64,000 nucleotides of DNA from Cognatazoarcus sp050305135 (GTDB lineage: Bacteria; Pseudomonadota; Gammaproteobacteria; Burkholderiales; Rhodocyclaceae): NCBI GenBank assembly GCA_050305135.1, contig JBNLET010000002.1, positions 1 through 64,000 on the forward strand. Reading direction: 5' to 3'. The notes under the pieces were generated by a model. The model saw only the letters and a program-made list of their open reading frames with translations, ran no database searches and was not told where the DNA came from. Below are positions 43,498 to 54,137 of this stretch, in pieces; position 1 is the stretch's first letter, and every line of letters begins with the position of its first letter. The translations under genes and the position numbers were made by a program.

Positions 43498-43937
43498 GCA
43501 AGCGGCCGGAGTCGGTGCTGATCGTGCTGCACGTCGCCGGCGGCGACTTCCTGCTGCTGCGCCGGGCCGGTGCCGACGGCTTCTGGCAGTCGGTGACCGG
43601 CAGCCTCGAACGGGACGAAACGCCGCTCGCAGCAGCGCTCCGCGAAGTGCGCGAAGAAACCGGGATCGAACTCGATCCGGCCGCCGTCATCGACCACCGG
43701 CTCAGCAACCGCTTCGTCATCCCGCCGCGCTGGCGAGCGCGCTACGCGGCCGGCGTCACTCACAATGTCGAGCACCTGTTCAGCGCCGCGCTGAGCGAGC
43801 CGACTCCGGCCCGTTGCGCGCCGGGCGAGCACGACGAAGCGTGCTGGGTCGAGCGCGAGCAGGCACTGCGTCTAGCCTGGTCGTGGACCAACCGCGACGC
43901 CATCCGGCTGATCGCGGCCGGCGCCCAGTCCCGCTAA
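43494..43937 (+). CDS. nudB: Dihydroneopterin triphosphate diphosphatase (Nudix)
   Basis: A 147-residue Nudix hydrolase that removes pyrophosphate from dihydroneopterin triphosphate in folate synthesis. The Nudix box is GSLERDETPLAAALREVREETG-I (about 36-58), fitting GX5EX7REUXEEXGU. FWQSVTGSLE and HNVEHLFSAAL are NudB-like. In other betaproteobacteria nudB follows aspS closely; here three genes stand between. ATGA overlap with barstar. Confidence 0.92.
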   Translation: MSKRPESVLIVLHVAGGDFLLLRRAGADGFWQSVTGSLERDETPLAAALREVREETGIELDPAAVIDHRLSNRFVIPPRWRARYAAGVTHNVEHLFSAALSEPTPARCAPGEHDEACWVEREQALRLAWSWTNRDAIRLIAAGAQSR

Positions 43938-43963
43938 CTCCGCCGGCCAGCGCTTCGAATGTC

Positions 43964-45262
43964 TCAGGCGCGCTCGAACAGTGCCAACGATTCGACGTGC
44001 GACGTCTGCGGGAACATGTTGGCGATACCCGCCCCGAGCAGGCGGTAGCCCTTCTCGTGCACCAGCACTGCCGCGTCGCGCGCCAGCGTGGCCGGATTGC
44101 ACGAGACGTAGACGATGCGCCGCGGCGCGCAGCGGCCGATCGCCTTGACCACCGCGATCGCGCCCTCGCGCGGCGGATCGATCAGCAGCTTGTCGAGCGG
44201 ACCAAGCGCCGCCAGGCTGTCCGCGGTGCTCTCGAACAGATCGGCCAGATGGAACTCGGCCAGCGCCGAGAGGCCGTTGGCAGCCGCATTGGCACGCGCC
44301 CGCTCGACCAGCGAGGCACTGCCTTCAACGCCGACCACATGGGCGCCGTGACGGGCAATCGGCAGGCTGAAGTTGCCCAGCCCGCAGAACAGGTCGGCGA
44401 TGCGTTCGCCCTTCGCGGGCGCCAGCAACTGCATCGCGCGGCGGATCAGCAGCCGGTTCATGGCGGCATTGACCTGGGTGAAATCGGTCGGCCGGTAGGC
44501 CATGCGCAGCTCGAACTCGGGCAGCGCGAAACTCGGCTCCGGCGCCTGCTCGGGATGTAGCCGGTGGGCCGATTCCGGCCGCTGCGGCTGCAGCCAGATC
44601 TCGACCCCGCTGGCCGCGGCAAAGCGCTTCAGCGAAGCGGTGTCCTGCTCCGGCAGCGGCAGCAGATGGCGCAGCACCAGCACGGTCTGCCCTTCCGCCA
44701 CCGCGATCTCGATCTGCGGCAGACGATCCGCGATCGACAGCGAGGCGAGCAGTTCGTGCAGTTCGGGCAGCAGCTCCGATACCCGTGCCGGCAGGACCTG
44801 GCAGCTGCGGATGTCGGCAATGTAGCTGCTGCGGCGCTCGTGGAATCCGAGCAGGATGCCGCCCCTGCTCGGCACCAGCCGTACGCCGACGCGCGCACGC
44901 TCGCGGTAGTGCCAGGGCACCCCGTGGATCGGTGGATAGACGATGCCCGGGCGCAGGCCGGCGAGGTGTGCCAGCGCGTCCTCCAGCACTCTCTGCTTGG
45001 CGGCCACCTGGGCCGCCGGGTCCAGATGCTGCATCGAGCAGCCGCCGCAGCTGCCGAAATAAGCGCAGCGCGGCTCGACGCGCTGCGCGCTGGCTTGCAG
45101 GATGCGGCTGGCCTGGCCCCGCTCGTAGCGGGGCTTGCTGCGATAGACCTGGTATTCGACCCGCTCGCCCGGCAGGGCGCCGTCGATGAAGACCGCCTTG
45201 CCGTCCACGTGGCAGACGCCCCGGCCTTCGTGGTCGAGGGATTCGATCAGCGCTTCGGGCAT
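43964..45262 (-). CDS. rlmD: 23S rRNA (uracil-1939-C5)-methyltransferase
   Basis: A 432-residue TRAM-domain methyltransferase (RumA). TRAM occupies residues 1-55 (ESLDHEGRGVCHVDGKAVFI). The 4Fe-4S cysteines are C66, C72 and C75 (CAYFGSCGGCSMQHL) with a fourth in the domain after RSYIADIRSC. The S-adenosylmethionine site is ADLFCGLGNFSLPIA; catalytic Cys is in YVSCNPATLARD near the end. The ATG at 45262 begins the TRAM domain. Confidence 0.95.
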   Translation of the reverse strand: MPEALIESLDHEGRGVCHVDGKAVFIDGALPGERVEYQVYRSKPRYERGQASRILQASAQRVEPRCAYFGSCGGCSMQHLDPAAQVAAKQRVLEDALAHLAGLRPGIVYPPIHGVPWHYRERARVGVRLVPSRGGILLGFHERRSSYIADIRSCQVLPARVSELLPELHELLASLSIADRLPQIEIAVAEGQTVLVLRHLLPLPEQDTASLKRFAAASGVEIWLQPQRPESAHRLHPEQAPEPSFALPEFELRMAYRPTDFTQVNAAMNRLLIRRAMQLLAPAKGERIADLFCGLGNFSLPIARHGAHVVGVEGSASLVERARANAAANGLSALAEFHLADLFESTADSLAALGPLDKLLIDPPREGAIAVVKAIGRCAPRRIVYVSCNPATLARDAAVLVHEKGYRLLGAGIANMFPQTSHVESLALFERA

Positions 45263-45353
45263 GGCCTCAGGCTCGCTCGCGAAAAGGCGGCATTTTACCG
45301 AAGGCGCTCGCGCGCGTAGGCTCGAAGTCGCCGCCACTGCCAGGAGACCGCCG

Positions 45354-45830
45354 ATGAGCACCGAGCCGTTCGACCGCTACTCGGACTACGATCGCGCCAT
45401 GTTGACGCTGCTCGGCCGCGCAGCGAAGCGCCTCGGCATCTTCGATCCGGACCTGAAGACCGGGCCGATCGCCAGTCTGCAGGGCGTCAGCCGGCTGGAA
45501 GCCATGCTGCACGCCGACCCGAAGGCCGAAGTGGTGGTGCTGCTGCACGACACCGCGCATCTTGCCGCCCGCTGCGCGCGGCTGCTGAACCTGTTTCGGC
45601 AGCGCGGCCACCAGTTCCGCATTCTCGTCACCGCCGAGGAACACCGCGGCCAGACACAGCCGTTTGCGATCGCCGACGGCAGGCACCTGATCACGCGCTT
45701 CCACGCCGACCAGCCGCGCGGCAAGCTGTGCCTGCACGAGGCTGCGGAAAGCGCGGCGTTCGAACAGCGCTTCGAAGCGCTGCTCGACGGCGCCGTGCCG
45801 GCCAGCGGCCTGGCGGCACTCGACATCTGA
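45354..45830 (+). CDS. Protein of unknown function (158 aa)
   Basis: Not recognised with certainty. A soluble 158-residue protein with YDRAMLTLLGRAAKRLGIFDPDL at the start, a strand-helix unit EVVVLLHDTAHLAARCARLLNLF, and QFRILVTAEEHRGQTQPFAIADGRHLITRFHADQPRG. The alternating strands with a final polar loop recall the half-site of phospholipase D-like folds without the HKD motif, such as small DUFs seen in betaproteobacteria. CAGGAG is 6 bases before the ATG. Divergent from rlmD and convergent with bamC. Confidence 0.8.
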   Translation: MSTEPFDRYSDYDRAMLTLLGRAAKRLGIFDPDLKTGPIASLQGVSRLEAMLHADPKAEVVVLLHDTAHLAARCARLLNLFRQRGHQFRILVTAEEHRGQTQPFAIADGRHLITRFHADQPRGKLCLHEAAESAAFEQRFEALLDGAVPASGLAALDI

Positions 45831-45860
45831 TCGGCCCGGCCCGGTCGCTGCCGAAACGAC

Positions 45861-45883
45861 GAAGCCGGCCAGCGGCCGGCTTC
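45861..45883. terminator. Bidirectional terminator between the unknown gene and bamC
   Basis: A perfect 10-bp stem GAAGCCGGCC / GGCCGGCTTC with an AGC loop between two convergent genes (stops at 45830 and 45908). The T-runs are short on both sides (TTC and GTTTCG), so it is a modest intrinsic terminator. Confidence 0.55.
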
Positions 45884-45907
45884 TCGACAACCCGCGCCCG
45901 AGACGTC

Positions 45908-47050
45908 TCAGCGCAATTGCTCGTGCAGCACCGTCAGGATCCGCTTGCCGGTCTCGCCCGAGCTCTCGGCACCGTCCTTCGACAGCACCGTGACGGCGCT
46001 CTTGTCGCCCTCGGCCGCAATCCGGATGCGGAAGCGGTCGCCGGCGGCAGGCTTGTCCTCGTCGGAGCGCCAGAACAGGAGTTTCGACAGGAAGCTCTTC
46101 TCCTTGGCGACCTCGGCTTCCGGATCGACGTACTTGACGAAATAGACCCCCTGCGAGCGATCCCGGTCCTCCACCGTGAAGCCGCTGCGGTCGAGCGCCA
46201 GTCCGACCCGGCGCCAGGCCCGGTCGAAGGCCTCGTCGACGATCAGCCGGCCGCCGCCGTCCGAGCTCTCGATGCGCGCCCGTTCCGGCGCCTGCGGCAC
46301 GGCCATGGCGACCTCGGCCCGCTCCTGGCTGGCCCCCAGCTTGACCATCAGGCGCCGCAGCATCTCGGCCTCGAGTTCGGGATCGGGCTTCCTCGGCTGC
46401 CAGATGGTCCGGTCCTTGGCTTCGTCGGGATAGATCTCGATCATGCCGCGGTGACTGACGTAGATCTCGGTCACGCCGGCGCGCGGTCCCGCTTCCAGAC
46501 GGGTGCGGAACTTGTCCCGCTCCGGCGTCGAATAGATGTTGTCGATGACGCGGCCCAGGGTACGGCGCAGGAAATCCTGCGGGATCCTGGCGCGGTCCTC
46601 GGCCCAGTCGGTCTCCATGATGCCGATACCCGGCTCGTCCCGATCCAGCACGAAGCCCAGTTCTATCCAGAATTCGCGCAACTTCGGCCACAGGGCTTCG
46701 GGCGACTGGTCCACCACCAGCCAACGCTGGCTGCCGGCCCGCTCGACGTGCATCTCAGCGTCTGCCGCCGCACCGAGTACCGAGCTGCCGGCCTCGGGCG
46801 CCGCCGCACGCTGTGGCTGCTCGCTGCGCTCCGAACTGTAGGCCGAATAGGTCGCCACACCGCGGGGATCCACGTCCGGCACCGCATACCGGTCGCCTTT
46901 TTGCGGCGCCGTCAGATCGGGCGGCAGTTCCAGCGTCGGCGCCTCGCGCGCGCTGCGGTAGTCGATCGAATCGCTGGAGGAACCGGTAATCGTGCAGCCG
47001 CTCAGACCCAGAGCGGCCAGCAGTACGCAGGACGACAGCCTCACATTCAT
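45908..47050 (-). CDS. bamC: Outer membrane assembly lipoprotein BamC (NlpB)
   Basis: A 380-residue lipoprotein of the BAM complex, which inserts beta-barrels in the outer membrane. The lipobox is LSGC19. The N-terminal unstructured arm holds LELPPDLTAP, and two helix-grip domains follow (about 95-240 and 260-375; the second begins near RLIVDEAFDRAWRRVGLAL). AAAGGA is 9 bases before the ATG. It lies 14 bases after dapA, the standard order. Confidence 0.92.
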   Translation of the reverse strand: MNVRLSSCVLLAALGLSGCTITGSSSDSIDYRSAREAPTLELPPDLTAPQKGDRYAVPDVDPRGVATYSAYSSERSEQPQRAAAPEAGSSVLGAAADAEMHVERAGSQRWLVVDQSPEALWPKLREFWIELGFVLDRDEPGIGIMETDWAEDRARIPQDFLRRTLGRVIDNIYSTPERDKFRTRLEAGPRAGVTEIYVSHRGMIEIYPDEAKDRTIWQPRKPDPELEAEMLRRLMVKLGASQERAEVAMAVPQAPERARIESSDGGGRLIVDEAFDRAWRRVGLALDRSGFTVEDRDRSQGVYFVKYVDPEAEVAKEKSFLSKLLFWRSDEDKPAAGDRFRIRIAAEGDKSAVTVLSKDGAESSGETGKRILTVLHEQLR

Positions 47051-47064
47051 CCGCAACAGTCCTT

Positions 47065-47943
47065 TCACAGTGCGATACCCGCTTGTTTCATCGCGTCCTC
47101 GACGCGTTCGTGCATGGCCGCCGACAACTCCGTCAGCGGCAACCGGATGCCGGCCCCGATCAGCCCCATGCGCGCCACCGCCCATTTGACCGGGATCGGG
47201 TTCGCTTCACAGAACAGATCCTTGTGCAGGCCGAGCAGCCTGGCGTTGAGTGCGCGCGCCTCGATCGCGTCGCCTGCCAACGCGGCGACGCACATCTCGT
47301 GCATCAGCCTCGGAGCCACGTTGGCGGTCACCGAGATGGTGCCGTGGCCGCCGAGCAGGATGAACATCATTGCCGTCATGTCGTCGCCGCTGTACAGCGC
47401 GAATCCCTCGGGCGCCCGCGCGACGAGCTCGCAGGCACGCTCGAGGTCGCCGGTCGCGTCCTTGATGCCGACGATGTTCGGGATCTCGGCCAGGCGCAGC
47501 GCCGTATCGTTGGCCAGGTCCGCCACCGTGCGGCCCGGCACGTTGTACAGATACATCGGCAGTTCGACCGCCTCGGCGACGGCCCGGAAATGGCGGTACA
47601 AGCCCTCCTGGGTCGGCTTGTTGGAGTAGGGCACCACCGACAGGCCGGCATCGGCGCCGGCTTCGGCCGCGAAGCGCGTCAATTCGATCGCCTCGGCGGT
47701 CGAATTGGCGCCGGTACCGGCGATGACCGGAACGCGGCCGGCGGCGTGGTCCACGGTGGCGCGGATCAGTTCGCAATGCTCGTCCACGTTGACGGTCGGC
47801 GACTCGCCGGTGGTCCCGACGATGACGATGCCGTCGGTGCCTTCCGCAACGTGAAAGTCGATCAGCGCCTTCAGGCGCTCGAAATCGAGGCTGCCGTCGG
47901 CGTTCATCGGTGTCACGATTGCGACTATCGAACCGGTAATCAT
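47065..47943 (-). CDS. dapA: 4-hydroxy-tetrahydrodipicolinate synthase
   Basis: A 292-residue enzyme of lysine and meso-diaminopimelate synthesis, condensing pyruvate with aspartate semialdehyde. The Schiff-base lysine is in IVGIKDATGDL (about residue 161), the proton-relay tyrosine in MYLYNVPGRTV, and GTTGESPTVNVDEH binds substrate. The ATG at 47943 was taken although the frame is open to 47991. No lysine riboswitch was seen upstream. Aspartate kinase, two steps earlier in the pathway, is present in this window only as a broken remnant. Confidence 0.97.
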   Translation of the reverse strand: MITGSIVAIVTPMNADGSLDFERLKALIDFHVAEGTDGIVIVGTTGESPTVNVDEHCELIRATVDHAAGRVPVIAGTGANSTAEAIELTRFAAEAGADAGLSVVPYSNKPTQEGLYRHFRAVAEAVELPMYLYNVPGRTVADLANDTALRLAEIPNIVGIKDATGDLERACELVARAPEGFALYSGDDMTAMMFILLGGHGTISVTANVAPRLMHEMCVAALAGDAIEARALNARLLGLHKDLFCEANPIPVKWAVARMGLIGAGIRLPLTELSAAMHERVEDAMKQAGIAL

Positions 47944-48074
47944 GGGAATTCCACAACGGGGAGGGAAAGACGGCGATTGTACCCGATGCAATCCCCGCTT
48001 TCAGGCGAGTGCGCGCACTGCTGCGAGCGCTCGCGGAGCGGCGGCTCGCACCGGAGGGCGGCGCGAGACGCCGG

Positions 48075-49001
48075 CTACAGGTCAGCCAGGCACTTGACGT
48101 GCGCGACCGCGCTACGGCCTAGGGCGGACAAGGCGTAGCCGCCCTCCAGCATCGACACGATGCGCTTGCCGCAGCATTCGTCGGCCACCGCCTTGAGCTG
48201 TTCCGTGGCCCACACGTAGTCGGCCTCGACCAGCCCCAGCGAGCCCATGTCGTCCTCGTAGTGGGCGTCGAAGCCCGCCGACACGAACAGCATCTGCGGG
48301 TAGTGGTTCCTGAGTGCCGGCAGCCACACCTCCGACACCACCTGGCGGAACGCATCGCCGCGGCTACCGGCCGACATCGGCACGTTGACCATGTTCGGCG
48401 CCGGATTGTCGGTGCCGCTGTACGGGTAGAACGGGTGCTGGAAGATGCTCGCCATCAGCACGCGCGGATCATCGCGGAAGATGTCCTCGGTGCCGTTGCC
48501 GTGATGGACGTCGAAGTCGACGATCGCAACCCGTTCCAGGCCGTGCGCCTCCAGCGCATGGCGCGCCGCGATCGCCACGTTGTTGAAGAAGCAGAATCCC
48601 ATCGCCTTGGTCCGCTCGGCGTGGTGTCCCGGCGGCCGCACCGCGCAGAAAGCGTTCTCGGCCTCGCCGCGGACGACCAGATCGGTGGCCAGAATGCCGG
48701 CACCGGCCGCCCGCAGCGCGGCCTTCATCGTATGCGGACACATGGCCGTATCGGGATCGAGGTGGCGGATGCCGTGTTCCGGCACGCTTGCCACCACTTC
48801 CTCGACGTAGTCTCGCGGATGGGCTCGAGCGATCTGCTCGATCTCGGCAAGCGGCGCATCGTGAAAACCGAGGTACAGATCAAGTCCGGCCGCAATCAGC
48901 CGATCATTGATGGCGGACAGCCGGTCGGGGCACTCGGGGTGATACTCACCCATGTTGTGCAGCCAGCAGTCCCGGTGCGTAATGAACGCGGTGGACGTCA
49001 T
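48075..49001 (-). CDS. Histone deacetylase-family (acetylpolyamine/acetyl-lysine) hydrolase
   Basis: A 308-residue class II HDAC-like enzyme. The catalytic histidines are H126 and H127 (RPPGHHAE); zinc ligands are D164 and H166 (DFDVHHGNGT) and the Asp of SAGFDAH; the transition-state tyrosine is in LEGGYALSAL. Bacterial members deacetylate polyamines, acetoin-like metabolites or lysines; the substrate here cannot be told. Divergent from moxR across 131 bases. Confidence 0.93.
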   Translation of the reverse strand: MTSTAFITHRDCWLHNMGEYHPECPDRLSAINDRLIAAGLDLYLGFHDAPLAEIEQIARAHPRDYVEEVVASVPEHGIRHLDPDTAMCPHTMKAALRAAGAGILATDLVVRGEAENAFCAVRPPGHHAERTKAMGFCFFNNVAIAARHALEAHGLERVAIVDFDVHHGNGTEDIFRDDPRVLMASIFQHPFYPYSGTDNPAPNMVNVPMSAGSRGDAFRQVVSEVWLPALRNHYPQMLFVSAGFDAHYEDDMGSLGLVEADYVWATEQLKAVADECCGKRIVSMLEGGYALSALGRSAVAHVKCLADL

Positions 49002-49132
49002 ATCCCCCCTTCCCTTCGGAAGCGAAACCTCTTGCTCGGATCGTACTCACACCGACGACGCGGCGTTGAAACGAACGGCCGTTTGTTGTCGTCTCATTAT
49101 CCACTCAACACCAGCCAACAACAAACAGAGCC

Positions 49133-50046
<914 letters not shown>

Positions 50047-50050
<4 letters not shown>

Positions 50051-51039
50051 TGGCGTGGCCGAATCCGCTGCGCGCGCGCCTGAGCGGCTTCCTCGACCGG
50101 CGACTGTTCCTGGTCCGGCGGCACGAGGCCCTGCCGCTGCGCCTGCACCACCGACGCATCTTCGTGCTGCCGACGGCCTTCGGCCTGGCTTTCGGCGTGA
50201 CGCTGCTGACCATGCTGCTGGCCTCGATGAACTATGCCCTCAGCCTGGGCTACGGGCTCACCTTCCTGCTTGCTGCGACCGGCCTGGTCAGCCTGCATCA
50301 GACCTTCCGCAACCTGGTCCACCTGGAACTGCTGGGCGCCACCTTCAGCCCCACCCACTGCGGCCAGGCGGCACCGCTGCGGCTGCGCTTCCGCAACCCG
50401 TCGGCGAGGCCGCGGATGGCCCTGGAACTGGACGCAGCCGGCGTCGCGCCGGTGCGCTTCGATCTCGATGGCGGCACTGAACAGTCCGTCGTGTTGGCGT
50501 TTCCGACCAGCCGCCGCGGCTGGCTGGAATGCGAACGCCTGCGACTCGAGACGCGCTTCCCGCTCGGCCTGATCCGCGGCTGGGCCATTCTGACGCCGGC
50601 CGCGCGCGGCCTGGTGTACCCGCGCGCCGAGACCCCGGCCACGGCCTTTCCGGCGAACGGCTGCCTGATCGGCAGCGGCCAGGCGGGCGGCAAGGGGCAG
50701 GACGACTTCGCAGGCCTGCGCGAATACCGCGGCGGCGACGCGCCGCGACACGTGGCCTGGAAGCTCGCCGCGCGCAATCCCGACCAACTCCATACCAAGC
50801 TCTTCGATGGCGGCGGCGACGTCGAGCTGGTCTTCGACTGGGCGCACCTGCCGCCGGAACTCGACGAGGAAGCGCGCCTCTCCAGGCTGACGCGCTGGGT
50901 CATCCAGGCCGCCGAGGAAGGCCTGCCGTTTGCGCTCAAGCTGCCCGACGGGGAATTCCCGCGCGGCAGCGGACAAGATCATATCGACCGCTGCCTGCGG
51001 GCGCTTGCACTGCATGGAATCGGCGATGGGCAGCGCTAG
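50047..51039 (+). CDS. DUF58 membrane protein
   Basis: A 330-residue protein with two spans near the N terminus (IFVLPTAFGLAFGVTLLTMLLA and the next helix, about 39-80) and the DUF58 signature GQDDFAGLREYRGGDAPRHVAWKLAAR near 220-245. Such proteins go with MoxR ATPases and transglutaminases. The domain's function is unknown; it resembles a VWA-like fold. Its end overlaps the next gene by 14 bases. Confidence 0.93.
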
Positions 51040-52981
51040 GCCGGCGCCGCCACTGCTCCGCTCCCACGGCCACTGGCTGACGGCCGTCATCGCGGTCACG
51101 CTGTTGCCGCACGTCAAGTATCTGCCCCATTGGCTCAGCGCGCTGTGTGCCATGCTGCTGCTCTGGCGCACGGCCGTCGACAGCGGTTCCGGACGACTGC
51201 CGCACTCCGTCCTGCTGCTGCCGGCCGCGCTGGCTGCGGCCGGCGCCGTCGGAATCGAGTACGGCCACCTCTTCGGCAAGGACCCCGGGCTGGCCCTGCT
51301 GGCCGCCTTCGCATGCCTAAAGCTGCTCGAGGCGCGCAGCGTGCGGGACGGCCGTGCACTGGTGCTGCTGAGCTTCTTCCTGCAAGTGGGCCAGTTTCTC
51401 AACGGCCAGGAAATCTGGGTGGCCGCCGTCACGCTGGCCGGCACGGCGCTGACGCTGGCATCGATGTCGGCGCTGCAGCGCCGGCTCGCGCCCGCGGCGG
51501 CCCTTGCTGCGGCCGGCCGGCTGCTGCTGCTGGCGGCGCCGCTGACCCTTGTGCTCTTCGTGTTGTTCCCGCGCATCCCGGGGCCGCTGTGGGGCCTGCC
51601 GACCGATGCCTTCTCGGCGCTGAGCGGCCTGTCGGACAGCATGAGTCCCGGCAGCATCAGCAAGCTGGTCCAGTCCGGCAGGATCGCGTTTCGCGCCGAC
51701 TTCGAAGGGCCCATACCGCCGCCGCGCGAGCGCTACTGGCGCGGTCCGGTGTTGAGCGTGTTCGACGGACACAGCTGGAAGCCGGGTTATTCGACCCTTG
51801 CGCGCGAACCGTCCTTCGACCATACCGGTCCGTTCTACGACTACCTGCTGACGCTCGAGCCGCACAATCAGCCATGGCTGCCAGCGCTGGACTACTCGTA
51901 CGGAACGCCGCCCGGCGCGCGCTATTCGAGCGACCTGCAATACATGTCGATCACCCCTTTGCGAACACGCATGCACATCGCGCTGCGGGCCTATCCACAG
52001 GCCACCGCCGGCGTCGACGAGGCGCCCTACCGGCTGCGGCACGACCTCAGACTGCCTGCGGGCTCCAACCCCCGCACCGCCGAGCTGGGCCGCCAGGTCG
52101 CCGATGGCCACGCGGCGCCGGCTGCTCGGATCGACGCGTTGATCCGCTACTTCCGGGAGCAGCGGCTCGAATACACGCTCAAGCCTCCGCTGCTCGGCCG
52201 GCACACGGCCGACGAATTCCTGTTCGACACGCGGCAGGGGTTCTGCGAGCACTTCGCCTCGGCCTTCGCGATCGCGGCCCGCGCCGCAGGCGTTCCGGCC
52301 CGGGTCGTCACCGGCTATCAGGGCGGCGAGCTCAATCCCCACGACGGCGGTCTGGTGGTCCGCCAGTCGGACGCCCATGCCTGGGTCGAGGTATGGCTGG
52401 CCGGCGCTGGCTGGCGCCGCGTCGACCCCACCGCCACGTCGAATCCGCGCCGCATCGACAGCGGGATCGCCGAAGCCCTGCCGGACAGCCCGGCTCTGCC
52501 GCTGTTCATGCAGCCGCGCATGGCCTGGCTGCGCTCGCTGCAACTGCGCTGGGAGGCCGTCGAAAACGGCTGGAACCAGTGGATCCTGGGCTACAACGAC
52601 GAGCGCCAGCGCAACTTCCTCGAGATCCTCGGACTGAGCAACGCCGACTACCGGCAACTTGTCGTCGCGCTGCTGATCATCGTCGGCACGATGATGCTGG
52701 CAGCCCTCGCCTGGTCGCTGCGCCTGCACGTCGGCGGTGATGTCCTGGATCGTCACTGGCGGCTTTTCTGCAAGCGACTGGCGCGCGCGGGCACGCGCCG
52801 CGCACCCTGGCAGGGACCGCTCGAGTTCGGCGCCTACGCGGCCGGGAGACACCCTTCGCGTGCCGGCGAGATCGATTTCATCGCACAGCGCTACGCGCAA
52901 CTGCGCTATGGTCGGGACAGACCCGGCCGCGCGGCGGTCACCGAGCTGGGGCAACGAATCAGAAGGCTGCGACTGAAATGA
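51026..52981 (+). CDS. tgpA: Transglutaminase-like membrane protein TgpA
   Basis: A 651-residue protein: about five N-terminal spans (residues 10-185), a DUF3488 periplasmic part, and a transglutaminase core. The Cys-His-Asp triad is in TRQGFCEHFASAF, SDAHAWVEVWL and WRRVDPTATSNP (about 400-475). One more membrane span is at about 545-565 and a cytoplasmic tail follows. TgpA is essential in Pseudomonas aeruginosa; its substrate is not known. The ATG at 51026 is used; one at 51014 adds four residues. Confidence 0.94.
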   Translation: MGSARPAPPLLRSHGHWLTAVIAVTLLPHVKYLPHWLSALCAMLLLWRTAVDSGSGRLPHSVLLLPAALAAAGAVGIEYGHLFGKDPGLALLAAFACLKLLEARSVRDGRALVLLSFFLQVGQFLNGQEIWVAAVTLAGTALTLASMSALQRRLAPAAALAAAGRLLLLAAPLTLVLFVLFPRIPGPLWGLPTDAFSALSGLSDSMSPGSISKLVQSGRIAFRADFEGPIPPPRERYWRGPVLSVFDGHSWKPGYSTLAREPSFDHTGPFYDYLLTLEPHNQPWLPALDYSYGTPPGARYSSDLQYMSITPLRTRMHIALRAYPQATAGVDEAPYRLRHDLRLPAGSNPRTAELGRQVADGHAAPAARIDALIRYFREQRLEYTLKPPLLGRHTADEFLFDTRQGFCEHFASAFAIAARAAGVPARVVTGYQGGELNPHDGGLVVRQSDAHAWVEVWLAGAGWRRVDPTATSNPRRIDSGIAEALPDSPALPLFMQPRMAWLRSLQLRWEAVENGWNQWILGYNDERQRNFLEILGLSNADYRQLVVALLIIVGTMMLAALAWSLRLHVGGDVLDRHWRLFCKRLARAGTRRAPWQGPLEFGAYAAGRHPSRAGEIDFIAQRYAQLRYGRDRPGRAAVTELGQRIRRLRLK

Positions 52982-53093
52982 ATCTTCACCCACGCCCGCC
53001 GCGTTCGCCGGCGGCCGAGATCACGGGCGTGCCCGACCGGTGCGTCGCGAAGCTATCGCCACCGTCGCCAGGGCAATCCGGCCGGAGGGCACG

Positions 53094-54119
53094 ATGAAAT
53101 CCAACCGGATCGCGACAGCGTTCGCCTGCGGCCTGCTGCTGTCGCCGCTGGCCGCCGCCGCTCCGCTCGATCTGGCCGGTCTGCCGAAAGCGAGGGACTT
53201 CGCCGAACGCATGGCGCTCGAGCATGGCTTCGATTCCGAACAGGTGCTGGCGCAGTTGGCCCGGACCACCTATCAGGGCAAGGCCATCCGCCTGGTCACA
53301 CCGTCGAAGAAATCCGGCCCCAGATCGTGGCAGGCCTACCGGGCGCGCTTCATCGAGCCGGTACGGATCCGCGCCGGACTCGAATTCTGGTCGGCCAACC
53401 GGGCCGCGCTGGAACGTGCCGAGCAGCAGTACGGCGTGCCGGCCGACATCCTCCTCGGCATCATCGGCGTCGAGACGGTGTTCGGCCGCAACACCGGTGC
53501 GTTCCCGCTGCTCGATGCGCTGGCCACGCTGGCCTTCGACTACCCGCCGCGGGAGACCTTGTTTCGGCGCGAACTGGAGCAGTTGTTCCTGCTCGCGCGG
53601 GAAAGCGGCAGAAATCCGGCCAGCTACACCGGCTCCTACGCCGGCGCAATCGGCTATCCGCAGTTCCTGCCCAGCAGTGTGCGCCGCTTCGCAGTGGATT
53701 TCGACGCCGACGGCAGCGTCGACCTGGAAGGCAGCGCGGCCGACGCGATCGGCTCGGTGGCGCGCTACCTTTCCGAGCACGGCTGGCGGCCGGGCGAGCG
53801 CATCGCCGAGCCGGCGATCCTCGCCGCCGGCACCGATCCGTCGCCGCTGCTCGCTGCCGGCATCGAACCCGCCCTGGATCGTGGCACGCTCGCCGAGGCC
53901 GGCCTGCAACTGCCCGCAGGCATCGAGCGGGCAACGCTGGTGGACCTCGAGACGCCCGGCAGGCCCACCGAGTACTGGCTCGGCTACCGCAACTTCTACG
54001 TGCTCACCCGCTACAACCGCAGCAGTTTCTACGCCATGGCGGTGTTCCATCTCGCTGCGGCGCTGCGCGAGGCACGCTTGAGCGTCGGTCGCGTGGCGCG
54101 CGGCGGCGGCCCGCGCTAG
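53094..54119 (+). CDS. mltB: Membrane-bound lytic murein transglycosylase B
   Basis: A 341-residue exported enzyme that cleaves peptidoglycan between MurNAc and GlcNAc with formation of 1,6-anhydro ends. A signal peptide (10-22) is not followed by a lipobox cysteine, so it may be soluble in the periplasm (SltB/MltB-like). The catalytic glutamate is E127 in GIIGVETVFGRNTG. GAIGYPQFLPSSVRRFAVDFDADG is family-typical. CGGAGGG lies 4 bases before the ATG at 53094. Convergent with rpoS. Confidence 0.94.
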   Translation: MKSNRIATAFACGLLLSPLAAAAPLDLAGLPKARDFAERMALEHGFDSEQVLAQLARTTYQGKAIRLVTPSKKSGPRSWQAYRARFIEPVRIRAGLEFWSANRAALERAEQQYGVPADILLGIIGVETVFGRNTGAFPLLDALATLAFDYPPRETLFRRELEQLFLLARESGRNPASYTGSYAGAIGYPQFLPSSVRRFAVDFDADGSVDLEGSAADAIGSVARYLSEHGWRPGERIAEPAILAAGTDPSPLLAAGIEPALDRGTLAEAGLQLPAGIERATLVDLETPGRPTEYWLGYRNFYVLTRYNRSSFYAMAVFHLAAALREARLSVGRVARGGGPR

Positions 54120-54137
54120 CGATCCGGACGCAGTCGT

